From assembly GCF_004321985.1 (NCBI RefSeq), contig NZ_SCQN01000033.1, positions 1 through 64,000 on the forward strand: 64,000 bases of DNA, given 5' to 3'. This DNA comes from Castellaniella sp. (GTDB lineage Bacteria > Pseudomonadota > Gammaproteobacteria > Burkholderiales > Burkholderiaceae_B). Below, one piece after another: positions 46,110 through 53,988 of the stretch. Under the pieces are notes generated by a model that searched no databases, was not told the DNA's origin, and saw only the letters and a list, made by a program, of their open reading frames with translations. Positions within the stretch are counted from its first letter, which is position 1. Each line of letters starts with the position of its first letter. The position numbers and the translations under genes are program-made.

Positions 46110-46328
46110 ATGATGACACGTTCCCGCATTGCCCTCTTGTCTGCCTGCTCGGCGGTCGCCCTCAGTCTTGCCGCTCTGACGCCCACCTATGCGGCCGAAG
46201 CTCCTGCTGCGGCACCTGCGGCAGCCACACAACACACCGCAAAGCAGGCCACCAAGCACCGCGTCAAGGCGCATAAGACCATCAGGCACCACAAGGCGGC
46301 CAAGAAGCACACCACGACCGCCAAATAA
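46110..46328 (+). CDS. Small secreted His/Lys-rich protein, acid-shock (Asr)-like
   Basis: A 72-residue protein. A signal peptide (MMTRSRIALLSACSAVALSL to YAAEA) is followed by an Ala-rich stretch and a strongly basic tail with HKTIRHHKAAKKH. The pattern (secreted, short, highly basic) resembles the acid-shock protein Asr and its relatives, which act in periplasmic acid stress; sequence similarity is low and the call is tentative. GGAG lies 8 nt before the ATG. Hairpins lie before and after it (46344-46363: GCGACCC/GGGTCGC). Confidence 0.6.
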   Translation: MMTRSRIALLSACSAVALSLAALTPTYAAEAPAAAPAAATQHTAKQATKHRVKAHKTIRHHKAAKKHTTTAK

Positions 46329-46390
46329 TCTCCGGCGTTCCGTGCGACCCCCTTCCGGGTCGCCCGGTGCGCAGAGGTTTCCTGCTGGCC

Positions 46391-46429
46391 AGAAACGCCG
46401 CGGGCAATTCGCCTGCGGCGTTTCTTTTT
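46391..46429 (+). terminator. Rho-independent terminator after the acid-shock-like gene
   Basis: AGAAACGCCGC (46391-46401) pairs perfectly with GCGGCGTTTCT (46415-46425), with GGC/GCC pairing possible in the loop, followed by TTTTT. It is 46 nt before the next gene. Confidence 0.9.
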
Positions 46430-46474
46430 CACTTCCGATACACTGGGCACTTCTGCTCTCGCGCCGGACCCCGC

Positions 46475-47704
46475 ATGCACCTGCACCGCAACGCGCTACA
46501 CAACGAGCTGCACGCACGCCCGTCAATCTACTTCGATGCGCCGGCGCAGATTTTCCACTTGGCGTTCCTGGACGAAGACGGGGCGGCCGAGGCCATCATC
46601 CGCACGCTCTGCGATCGCCACATTGCGCTGGCGGATCCCGCGCAGCCACAGGGAGAGTTCCCGGTCGGTAGTGCCCGGCTGAAGTGGGAACGGCACACAG
46701 AATTCATGACGCTCACCCTGGTCTCCCAGGAAGCAGGTGCCTCGGCATGGCCGGCATTGCCGCCCGTGCTGAGCGAAGTCGCCGAAACCTACAGTACCCT
46801 GCTGATCAACGCCGACCAGATCCAGGTGGAATCCGAAGCCAGCTGGACGGGAGACGTGAACGATTACGGCTTTCATGACCCGGTGGGGTCGAATCTGGAC
46901 GACAGAAAAGCCACGGTCTGGAGCGACCTGCGCCTGAACGGCAACGGCCTGAACCGCATCCTGATCCTGAACCGCCAGTTCGATGGTCGGCGCCTGGGCC
47001 GCATGGTGCGGCGCCTGCTGGAAGTCGAGACATACCGCCTGATGGCCTCGCTCACGCTGCCCGTGGCCCGTGCACTGTCGGGGGAACTTCGGCAATACGA
47101 AGCCGAACTGGTCACGCTGTCCGACGCCAACGCGGCCACCGATACGCACGACGCCAAGGCCCTGCTGGACCGAATCACACGGCTGTCGGCCCGGGTCACA
47201 CAGACCCGTTCACGCACCCGCCTGCGCTTCAGCGCCACCGAGGCCTACTCCCAGCTCGTCTTCGAGCGCATCGACGATCTGCACGAAAGCCGAACGGGCG
47301 ATTGCCAGCAGCTTGGGACCTTCATCGCCCAGCGGTTCCGCCCGACGGTGCGCTACTGCGCATCCACCGACCAGCGGCTGGACCGCATCGACAGCGCGGT
47401 TGCACACCTGGGCAATCTGCTGCAGGCACGTGTGCAGGTCGAGATGGAAGCCCAGAACAGCCAAATCCTGCAGAGCCTGAGCACCCGGGCCGACACCCAG
47501 ATCAAGATCCAGAAGGCGGTCGAGGGCCTGTCCATCATTGCCATCAGCTACTACCTGTTCAATCTCTTCAAGCTGCTATACGAGGGGGTTCTGACACTGG
47601 GTGTGGATCTGGCACCGCGAACGGCGCTGCTGGCCGGCACCCCTGTGGCGCTGCTGATGGTCGGCGTGATTCTCTACCAGATCCGCAATACGCGCCGTCA
47701 CTGA
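46475..47704 (+). CDS. DUF3422 family membrane protein
   Basis: A 409-residue protein starting MHLHRNALHNELHARPSIYF, the conserved DUF3422 start. A long soluble region with coiled coil (about 220-350, KALLDRITRLSARVTQTRSR) is followed by two C-terminal membrane helices (about 350-400). Members are widespread in betaproteobacteria; function unknown. The next gene encodes an AI-2E-family protein 32 nt later. Confidence 0.87.
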   Translation: MHLHRNALHNELHARPSIYFDAPAQIFHLAFLDEDGAAEAIIRTLCDRHIALADPAQPQGEFPVGSARLKWERHTEFMTLTLVSQEAGASAWPALPPVLSEVAETYSTLLINADQIQVESEASWTGDVNDYGFHDPVGSNLDDRKATVWSDLRLNGNGLNRILILNRQFDGRRLGRMVRRLLEVETYRLMASLTLPVARALSGELRQYEAELVTLSDANAATDTHDAKALLDRITRLSARVTQTRSRTRLRFSATEAYSQLVFERIDDLHESRTGDCQQLGTFIAQRFRPTVRYCASTDQRLDRIDSAVAHLGNLLQARVQVEMEAQNSQILQSLSTRADTQIKIQKAVEGLSIIAISYYLFNLFKLLYEGVLTLGVDLAPRTALLAGTPVALLMVGVILYQIRNTRRH

Positions 47705-47736
47705 CCCAACCCCCCTACGAGCACTCCTGCGCGCCC

Positions 47737-48804
47737 ATGTCGACACTCCACTTCCGCAGTTTTCTGCTGCTGCTCACGGCGGTCTCCATCGCCTTCACCA
47801 GCATCCTGCTACCCTACTACCCAGCCATTTTCTGGGGCAGCGTCCTGGCCGTGATCTTCAGCCCCGTCGACCGGATGCTGCATCACGCCATGAAAGACCG
47901 CCACGCCAACCTGGCTGCGTTTTTCACCGTCCTGTGCATCACGCTGATCGTGATTCTTCCGGTGCTGTTCATCGCCGGGGCGCTGGCGAACGAAGTGGCC
48001 GGCATCTACAACCGCATCAACGCTGGCCAGTTCAACCTGGGGCAATACTACGAGCAGATCATCGCGGCTCTGCCGCCTTCGGCGCACGGCTGGCTAGCCT
48101 CCATCGGGCTGGGCGACCTGTTCAGCATCCGCGAAAAGCTTTCCACCGGCGCGCTGCAAGGCAGCCAGTTCCTGGCCCGTCAGGCCGTCAGCATCGGCCA
48201 GAACACCTTCCAGTTCGTGGTCGGCCTGGGCGTGATGCTGTACCTGCTCTTCTTCCTGCTGCGCGACGGACCGACGATCGTCCCGGCCATGAAGCGGCTG
48301 ATTCCACTGGAGGACTCGTATCGCCACGACCTGTTCCAGAAGTTCGCTACCGTCGTGCGGGCCACCGTCAAGGGCAATATCGTCATCGCCGCCACGCAAG
48401 GCCTGCTGGGTGGCCTGATGTTCGCGTTCCTGGGCATCCAGGGGGCCCTGTTCTGGGGCGTGATGATGGCGTTCCTGTCCCTGCTGCCGGCCGTGGGCGC
48501 ATCGCTGATCTGGGCACCCGTCGCCATCTACTTCCTGGTCACCGGCGCGTACTGGCAAGGCATCGTGCTGACGCTCTTCGGCGTGCTGGTCATCGGCCTC
48601 ATCGACAACCTGCTACGCCCCATCCTGGTCGGTAAGGACGCCAAACTGCCCGACTACATGGTGCTGATTTCCACACTGGGCGGCCTGTCGGTCTTCGGAT
48701 TGAACGGTTTCGTCATCGGGCCGCTGTTTGCCGCCCTGTTCATGGCTTGCTGGGACCTGTTCCCCGAAGCCGTCGCCGCGTACCGCCAGGCCCGCAAGGA
48801 CTGA
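47737..48804 (+). CDS. AI-2E family transporter (PerM-like)
   Basis: A 355-residue membrane protein of about eight helices starting MSTLHFRSFLLLLTAVSIAF. LLPYYPAIFWGSVLAVI and the C-terminal LPDYMVLISTLGGLSVFGLNGFVIGPLFAALF are typical of PerM/YdiK/TqsA. Despite the name, most members are of unknown role; a few export autoinducer-2 or ions. It precedes tRNA-Thr by 81 nt. Confidence 0.9.
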   Translation: MSTLHFRSFLLLLTAVSIAFTSILLPYYPAIFWGSVLAVIFSPVDRMLHHAMKDRHANLAAFFTVLCITLIVILPVLFIAGALANEVAGIYNRINAGQFNLGQYYEQIIAALPPSAHGWLASIGLGDLFSIREKLSTGALQGSQFLARQAVSIGQNTFQFVVGLGVMLYLLFFLLRDGPTIVPAMKRLIPLEDSYRHDLFQKFATVVRATVKGNIVIAATQGLLGGLMFAFLGIQGALFWGVMMAFLSLLPAVGASLIWAPVAIYFLVTGAYWQGIVLTLFGVLVIGLIDNLLRPILVGKDAKLPDYMVLISTLGGLSVFGLNGFVIGPLFAALFMACWDLFPEAVAAYRQARKD

Positions 48805-48811
48805 ATCCATG

Positions 48812-48817
48812 TATAAT
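48812..48817 (+). promoter_or_regulatory. -10 element of the tRNA-Thr promoter
   Basis: A perfect TATAAT stands 69 nt before tRNA-Thr and 8 nt after the upstream stop. No good -35 is visible at 16-18 nt, so confidence is limited. A 24-nt hairpin (48859-48882: CTGCCTGCCGC/GCGGCGGGCAG) precedes the tRNA. Confidence 0.5.
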
Positions 48818-48885
48818 TGCTGGCTTTGGTGGGGGCGGCAAATACGTCTTCATCCGCTCTGCCTGCCGCTTGCGGCGGGCAGTTC

Positions 48886-48961
48886 GCCGGCTTAGCTCAG
48901 TTGGTAGAGCAGCGCATTCGTAATGCGAAGGTCGGGGGTTCGACTCCTCTAGCCGGCACCA
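48886..48961 (+). tRNA. tRNA-Thr (anticodon CGT)
   Basis: A 76-nt cloverleaf with encoded CCA. The acceptor stem starts GCCGGCT and ends AGCCGGC; the anticodon loop TTCGTAA sits in the stem CGCAT/ATGCG, anticodon CGT, reading ACG threonine codons. The T arm is GGGGGTTCGACTCCTC. The D arm is GCTCAGTTGGTAGAGC. Confidence 0.98.
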
Positions 48962-48973
48962 ATGAAATCCAGC

Positions 48974-49006
48974 GACGCCAGCCCCGAAGGCTGGCGTCAT
49001 TCGTTT
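48974..49006 (+). terminator. Hairpin terminator after tRNA-Thr
   Basis: GACGCCAGCC (48974-48983) and GGCTGGCGTC (48989-48998) form a perfect 10-bp stem with a CCGAA loop, followed by ATTCGTTT. The T-tract is weak but the stem is strong and 12 nt after the tRNA. Confidence 0.7.
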
Positions 49007-49109
49007 CGGCCCGATATCCCCGGGTTTCGCGAACCGACATCCGCAGTCGCGGAGCCGCCCACCAAAATCCGGTAACATGGCCTTGTGATACACCACGAGA
49101 CGCTGCAGC

Positions 49110-50336
49110 ATGTCATCCGCCCCTTTCCAGCCGATCATTCAATCCCTGCTGGACACCGATCTGTACAAATTCACGATGTGGCAGGCCTTGCTGCACCGAC
49201 ACCCAGCTGCGCAGGCTGAATACCGCTTCATCTGCCGTACCCGGCCGGAATTTCCGCTAGCCCCGCTCGTGGCAGAGGTCCAGCGGCAGATCGACCACCT
49301 ATGCTCCCTCCGGTTTCACCAAGACGAGCTGGATTATCTGGGCGGGCTGCGCTACATCAAGCCGGACTTCGTGGATTTTCTCTCATTGTTCCATTTCCAG
49401 CCGCGCTTCATCACGGTCAGGCCGGACGGAGACAGCATCAGCATCGTGGCGCGCGGTCCCCAGGTTCACGTCATGGCGTTCGAAATCTTCGTGCTGGCCA
49501 TCGTCAACGAGCTTTACTTTCGCCGCTACGACAAGCCGGAAGTCTTGGCCGAGGGGCGCCGGCGCCTGCAAAAGAAAATTGACCTGCTGCACGAATTCTC
49601 CCGGGAACCCAAGCGGCGCTTCCCGTTGCAGATGTCCGATTTCGGCCTGCGCCGCCGCTTCTCCCGCACCTGGCAGGCGGAAGTCCTGAAGACGCTGCGC
49701 CAGCAGGTTCCGCAATATGTGACGGGCACGTCCAACGTGGACCTGGCCCGCGAATGCGACCTGGTTCCAGTCGGAACCATGGCGCACGAATACCTGCAGT
49801 CATACCAGGCCTTCGGCAAGGTCCGGCTGCGTGACTTCCAACGCACTGCGCTGGAAGACTGGGTGCAGGAATACAGGGGCGATCTGGGCATCGCGCTCAC
49901 CGACGTGGTCGGGATGAAGGCATTCCTGGCCGATTTCGACCTGTACTTTGCCAAGTTGTTCGATGGTCTGCGGCACGATTCGGGCGATCCGATCGTATGG
50001 GGCGAGCTGGCGATCGCACATTACCAGGCGCTGCGCATCGACCCGGCCACCAAGCGATTCGTGTTCTCCGACGGGCTGGATCTGCCGCAAGCGCTGCGCA
50101 TCTACCGGCATTTCGCCGACCGCGTGCAGCTTGCCTTCGGTATCGGAACGAACCTGAGCAATGACCTGGGCCCGGAGCCGCTGAACATCGTCATGAAGCT
50201 GTTCTATTGCAACGGCATGCCGACCGCCAAACTGCCCGACAGCCCCGGAAAGATCCACTGCACGGACGAAACATTCCTGGCCTATCTGCGCCAGGTCTTC
50301 AACCGCACGGACGACGCTGTCTCCGCAGGGGCGTGA
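49110..50336 (+). CDS. pncB: Nicotinate phosphoribosyltransferase
   Basis: A 408-residue enzyme of NAD salvage that makes nicotinate mononucleotide from nicotinate and PRPP with ATP. The start QPIIQSLLDTDLYKFTMWQA, the RFPLQMSDFGLRRRFS motif and the active-site region GTSNVDLARECDLVPVGTMAHEYLQS are family marks, and GLRHDSGDPIVWGE holds the phosphoribosyl-binding residues. It is a single gene, convergent with tldD. Confidence 0.97.
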   Translation: MSSAPFQPIIQSLLDTDLYKFTMWQALLHRHPAAQAEYRFICRTRPEFPLAPLVAEVQRQIDHLCSLRFHQDELDYLGGLRYIKPDFVDFLSLFHFQPRFITVRPDGDSISIVARGPQVHVMAFEIFVLAIVNELYFRRYDKPEVLAEGRRRLQKKIDLLHEFSREPKRRFPLQMSDFGLRRRFSRTWQAEVLKTLRQQVPQYVTGTSNVDLARECDLVPVGTMAHEYLQSYQAFGKVRLRDFQRTALEDWVQEYRGDLGIALTDVVGMKAFLADFDLYFAKLFDGLRHDSGDPIVWGELAIAHYQALRIDPATKRFVFSDGLDLPQALRIYRHFADRVQLAFGIGTNLSNDLGPEPLNIVMKLFYCNGMPTAKLPDSPGKIHCTDETFLAYLRQVFNRTDDAVSAGA

Positions 50337-50353
50337 CATGAAACCCGCCTGAA

Positions 50354-50381
50354 GGCCACCGCCAACCGCCCGGCGGTGGCC
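50354..50381. terminator. GC-rich hairpin between pncB and tldD
   Basis: GGCCACCGCC (50354-50363) and GGCGGTGGCC (50372-50381) form a perfect 10-bp stem between convergent genes, suitable as a bidirectional transcription stop, though no U-run follows on either side. Confidence 0.5.
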
Positions 50382-50427
50382 CGACGGCACTGCGCCTGAG
50401 CCGCCAGCACGGCGGGCGCGACCGGGC

Positions 50428-51882
50428 TCAGGCTGTTCCGCCGACCGTCAGGCCATCAATCCGCAACGTGGGCATACCAACACCAACCGGTACGCTCTGG
50501 CCTTCCTTGCCGCAGGTCCCTACGCCAGAATCCAGTGCCAGATCGTCGCCTATCATGCCGACGCGGCTCATGGCGTCGGGCCCGCTGCCGATCAGCGTGG
50601 CGCCCTTCACTGGGTAGGTGACCTTGCCCTTCTCGATCAGATACGCTTCCGAAGCCGAGAACACGAACTTGCCGCTGGTGATGTCGACCTGGCCGCCGCC
50701 GAAGTTCACCGCATACAGCCCGCGTTCCACCGAGGCGATGACGTCCTGGGGATTCTCGCGCCCAGCGAGCATGTAGGTATTGGTCATGCGGGGCATGGGC
50801 AGATGCGCGTATGATTCACGCCGGCCATTGCCGGTGGGGGCCTGCTTCATCAGCCGCGCATTCATGGAATCCTGCATATAGCCGCGCAGGACGCCGTCTT
50901 CAATCAGGACATTGTGCTGGGTGGGGTGACCTTCGTCATCCACGTTCAGGGACCCACGGCGATCCGGCAAGGTACCGTCATCCACGACCGTGACGCCCCG
51001 AGAGGCCACCTGCTCGCCAATACGCCCGGAAAATACGCTGGAACCCTTGCGGTTGAAGTCGCCCTCGAGCCCATGACCCACGGCCTCATGCAGCAGGATA
51101 CCCGGCCAGCCGGATCCCAGCACGACCGTCATTTGCCCGGCCGGCGCCGGCCGGGCTTCCAGATTGACCCGTGCCTCGTGAACGGCACGCTGGACATAGC
51201 CGCGCAGGATGTCGTCCGTGAAATAGGCCAAACCCGTGCGGCCACCGCCGCCACCGTGCCCCATCTCGCGGCGGCCGGCGCGTTCGGCAATCACCGTCAC
51301 CGACAGGCGCACCAGCGGTCGTACGTCCGCAACCAGGCGGCCATCGCTGCCCGCCACCAGGATCACGTCGTATTCGGCCGCCAGACCCGCCATCACCTGG
51401 GTGATTTCAGGATCGGCCGCACGCGCCATACGCTCGACCCGCTCCAACAGCGCGACCTTGTCCGGCGCCGACAGCGAGTCGACCGGATTCACGGCCCGAT
51501 AGAGCTCGTGCGTCGCCTGTGCTCCGCCATCGACCTTGCGCCGCCCCGAACCCTGGCGGGCAATCGTGCGCACCGCCTGGGCGGAAGACATCAGCGCCGA
51601 CCGCGACAGGCTGTCGGAATAGGCAAAGGCCGTTTTCTCACCACTGATGGCGCGGACGCCAACCCCTTGGTCGATTGAAAAACTACCCGTCTTGACGATG
51701 CCTTCTTCGAGGCTCCAACCCTCTGAGCAACTGTATTGGAAATACAGGTCCGCATAATCAACCCGGTGAGTATGGATCTCGGACAGCGCACGCGCCAGAT
51801 CCGATTCATCCAGCCCCCAGGGCTCCAGCAACAGCGACCGCGCCGCATTCAGGGCTTCGAGCCCGGGTTCACGCATTTTCAT
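50428..51882 (-). CDS. tldD: TldD metalloprotease subunit
   Basis: A 484-residue protein of the TldD/PmbA family. The zinc site [12 protein letters not shown] (HExxxH) is intact near residue 265, and the C-terminal [16 protein letters not shown] is typical. With TldE/PmbA it degrades unfolded peptides and processes microcins. ATG at 51882, with a second ATG two codons later; codons further upstream are not family-like. Follows the nitrilase-family gene after 19 nt, as in Bordetella relatives. Confidence 0.96.
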   Translation of the reverse strand: MKMREPGLEALNAARSLLLEPWGLDESDLARALSEIHTHRVDYADLYFQYSCSEGWSLEEGIVKTGSFSIDQGVGVRAISGEKTAFAYSDSLSRSALMSSAQAVRTIARQGSGRRKVDGGAQATHELYRAVNPVDSLSAPDKVALLERVERMARAADPEITQVMAGLAAEYDVILVAGSDGRLVADVRPLVRLSVTVIAERAGRREMGHGGGGGRTGLAYFTDDILRGYVQRAVHEARVNLEARPAPAGQMTVVLGSGWPGILLHEAVGHGLEGDFNRKGSSVFSGRIGEQVASRGVTVVDDGTLPDRRGSLNVDDEGHPTQHNVLIEDGVLRGYMQDSMNARLMKQAPTGNGRRESYAHLPMPRMTNTYMLAGRENPQDVIASVERGLYAVNFGGGQVDITSGKFVFSASEAYLIEKGKVTYPVKGATLIGSGPDAMSRVGMIGDDLALDSGVGTCGKEGQSVPVGVGMPTLRIDGLTVGGTA

Positions 51883-51901
51883 GAAACAGCATCCCCAAAC
51901 A

Positions 51902-52720
51902 TCACATGACTCGATGGCGCAACGCGGGCAGGGATTCCCGTACCGTATCGATGCGCGCACCATCCACGACTCCCGCCGCGACTCCCGGGCCCTCTGGAAT
52001 GCAGGCGACAATCTCGCCCCAGGGGTCGACCAGCATCGAATGCCCCCAGGTGTGCCGCCCATTCTCGTGCCGGCCTCCCTGGGCGCTCGCAAGCACATAG
52101 CACTGGTTCTCGACAGCCCGCGCCCGCAACAGGATCTCCCAGTGTACAGAACCGGTGGTCCAAGTGAAGGCGGCCGGCAGCACCATCAGGCGCACATCAC
52201 CCTGTGCGCGGAAAAACTCCGGAAAACGCAGATCGTAGCAAATTCCCAGCGCCGTTCTGCCGACGGGCGACTCGAATACCGGCGGCGTTCCGCTGCCTGG
52301 CCGAATCGATCGCGACTCGTCATAGGATTCTGACTCACGCTTGAAACCAAAGAGGTGAATCTTGTCGTATCGAATACACACCGATCCATCCGGTCCAAAT
52401 ACCAAGCATGTGTTGTAGATGCGATCGACGTCGGGGCTTTTCAAGGGCAAGGTACCGCCGACCAGCCAGATTCCGTGTCGCCGTGCCTGATCCGCGAGAA
52501 AATCCTGAATCGGACCATGGCCGGCTGTTTCGGCGATTGCGAGTTTGTCGGCGTCATGGCGCCCCAGCAGGCAAAAGTATTCCGGCAGCGCCACCAGTTG
52601 GGCGCCATCTGTGGCAGCAACCTGAATCCATTGCGCCGCCTGATCCAGATTGTGCGCCACCGATATGCCCGACACCATCTGCACGGCAGCCACCGCCATC
52701 GAAGAATCCTGAGCACTCAT
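51902..52720 (-). CDS. Carbon-nitrogen hydrolase (Nit1-like, deaminated-glutathione amidase type)
   Basis: A 272-residue nitrilase-superfamily enzyme. The catalytic triad is Glu in VALPEYF, Lys in YDKIHLF and Cys in [10 protein letters not shown]. The [11 protein letters not shown] segment fits the Nit1/YbeM branch that hydrolyses deaminated glutathione, a metabolite repair function. ATG at 52720 has GGAG 6 nt upstream. It is co-transcribed with tldD and divergent from the H-NS gene. Confidence 0.92.
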   Translation of the reverse strand: MSAQDSSMAVAAVQMVSGISVAHNLDQAAQWIQVAATDGAQLVALPEYFCLLGRHDADKLAIAETAGHGPIQDFLADQARRHGIWLVGGTLPLKSPDVDRIYNTCLVFGPDGSVCIRYDKIHLFGFKRESESYDESRSIRPGSGTPPVFESPVGRTALGICYDLRFPEFFRAQGDVRLMVLPAAFTWTTGSVHWEILLRARAVENQCYVLASAQGGRHENGRHTWGHSMLVDPWGEIVACIPEGPGVAAGVVDGARIDTVRESLPALRHRVM

Positions 52721-52752
52721 GAATCGCTCCACAAAGCATCCAGATCAGGCAA

Positions 52753-52767
52753 TTTAGTCACACTAAA
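52753..52767. promoter_or_regulatory. Perfect palindrome between nitrilase and H-NS genes
   Basis: TTTAGT-CAC-ACTAAA is a perfect 15-bp inverted repeat 33 nt upstream of the nitrilase start and 86 nt upstream of the H-NS start. In an AT-rich stretch (52750-52800), it could be a shared operator. Confidence 0.4.
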
Positions 52768-52852
52768 GCAAGACATTAATATCCACTTTGTTTAAAATGG
52801 TCGGCGATTCAAAACACCAGCACCATTCCGAACCCATTCCACGGAGCCATTG

Positions 52853-53212
52853 ATGACCCGGAACAACTATACCGCCCAAAAGTCGCGTATCGAGAAAGAA
52901 ATCTCGAAACTCGAGAAACAAATGCAATCGCTACAGTCCAAACAGCGCAAACCGATCATTACCTCGATTGTCCGGTCCATGCGTGAATATGACATTACCC
53001 CCGAAGAAATCGCCGCTGCCTTCAGCCGCAAGCCGGCGGGGCGTCGTGCAGCCCCCAACAAGGCGACGACCGCGAAGCGCGTCATTGCCCCCAAGTACCG
53101 CCACCCCGACACCAAGGCTACCTGGACTGGTCGCGGCAAACCGCCGCGCTGGATCAGCGATGCCGAAGCATCTGGTACGCCGCGCTCAACCTTCCTGATC
53201 CAGGCCGCCTGA
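52853..53212 (+). CDS. H-NS family nucleoid-associated protein
   Basis: A 119-residue protein. The N-terminal coiled coil (KSRIEKEISKLEKQMQSLQ) drives oligomerisation; the C-terminal YRHPDTKATWTGRGKPPRWI is the H-NS AT-rich DNA-binding motif (TWTGRGKPP). H-NS proteins silence AT-rich foreign DNA. GGAG lies 6 nt before ATG at 52853; a TTG at 52850 is less likely. Its upstream region is itself AT-rich, suggesting autoregulation. Confidence 0.93.
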   Translation: MTRNNYTAQKSRIEKEISKLEKQMQSLQSKQRKPIITSIVRSMREYDITPEEIAAAFSRKPAGRRAAPNKATTAKRVIAPKYRHPDTKATWTGRGKPPRWISDAEASGTPRSTFLIQAA

Positions 53213-53219
53213 CCAAGCC

Positions 53220-53798
53220 TTACTTCACAGGGTACCGTACCTGGATGGTCTCGCCGTTGCGGCCGGGGAACCGGTCAAACAACGCCCGCGCCAGGTACGG
53301 CATGGCGGCACCCAACTGGTCACGACGGCTGCCGGCTTCGGCTGTCGCCCGATAAACCTCACGACCCTGCTGCGACTGATCGTCGATGCGCACGGACAAC
53401 GTCATCCGGTAGACATCCACCGCCACATTTTCCATGGCCGGCCCATAACCCCAGCCCCACCGCCGGTAATAGGGACCCGGATAAAAATAAGGATCCACAG
53501 GGCGCTGCTCCCAGACCCGTTCGCGCGGGCTGGAATATTCAATATGGACGATGAAACGCGCTTGCGCCCGATTAGCGGCTTCGACCAGCCCCGTGGGGCC
53601 GATCGCAGCACGGACTGAATCCGCGTAAGTCTGAAACTGCAGATTATTCTGCTGCTGCGCATCCGGCGCAATCCAGTAGCCAGCCCCATCCGTTCCCTGG
53701 GGCCACTGCTGATAACGCGAGACCTGGGCAGAAAATACCGATGCACATCCGCCAACGGACAGCGCCAAAAACAAGCCTACGGCCCAACGCACCAGCAT
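53220..53798 (-). CDS. DUF4136 lipoprotein
   Basis: A 192-residue lipoprotein if started at MLVRWAVGLFLALSVGGC, with lipobox SVGGC; ATGs at 53831 and 53840 also exist. The mature part resembles DUF4136 (ARFIVHIEYSSPRER, then DVYRMTLSVRIDDQ, then RATAEAGSRRDQLGAAMPYLARALF). The domain is found in outer-membrane-linked lipoproteins; function unknown. It converges on the H-NS gene with a 7-nt gap. Confidence 0.85.
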   Translation of the reverse strand: MLVRWAVGLFLALSVGGCASVFSAQVSRYQQWPQGTDGAGYWIAPDAQQQNNLQFQTYADSVRAAIGPTGLVEAANRAQARFIVHIEYSSPRERVWEQRPVDPYFYPGPYYRRWGWGYGPAMENVAVDVYRMTLSVRIDDQSQQGREVYRATAEAGSRRDQLGAAMPYLARALFDRFPGRNGETIQVRYPVK

Positions 53799-53988
53799 CG
53801 AATGCCGAACGTGTGAGAATCCTGCTGCCATACCCCGCATGCTGCCGTCTCATCCAAGCGTCTGTAACCTCTCCATCATAGGCGCAGCGCCTGCTTTGCG
53901 ATAGCAAGCGTAGCACTCCGATACAGGCTTGGCCTGCCCCCGGCCGACTACAATACCGCCGTCGAGATGATTTTTTTCGGGGTCTTTC

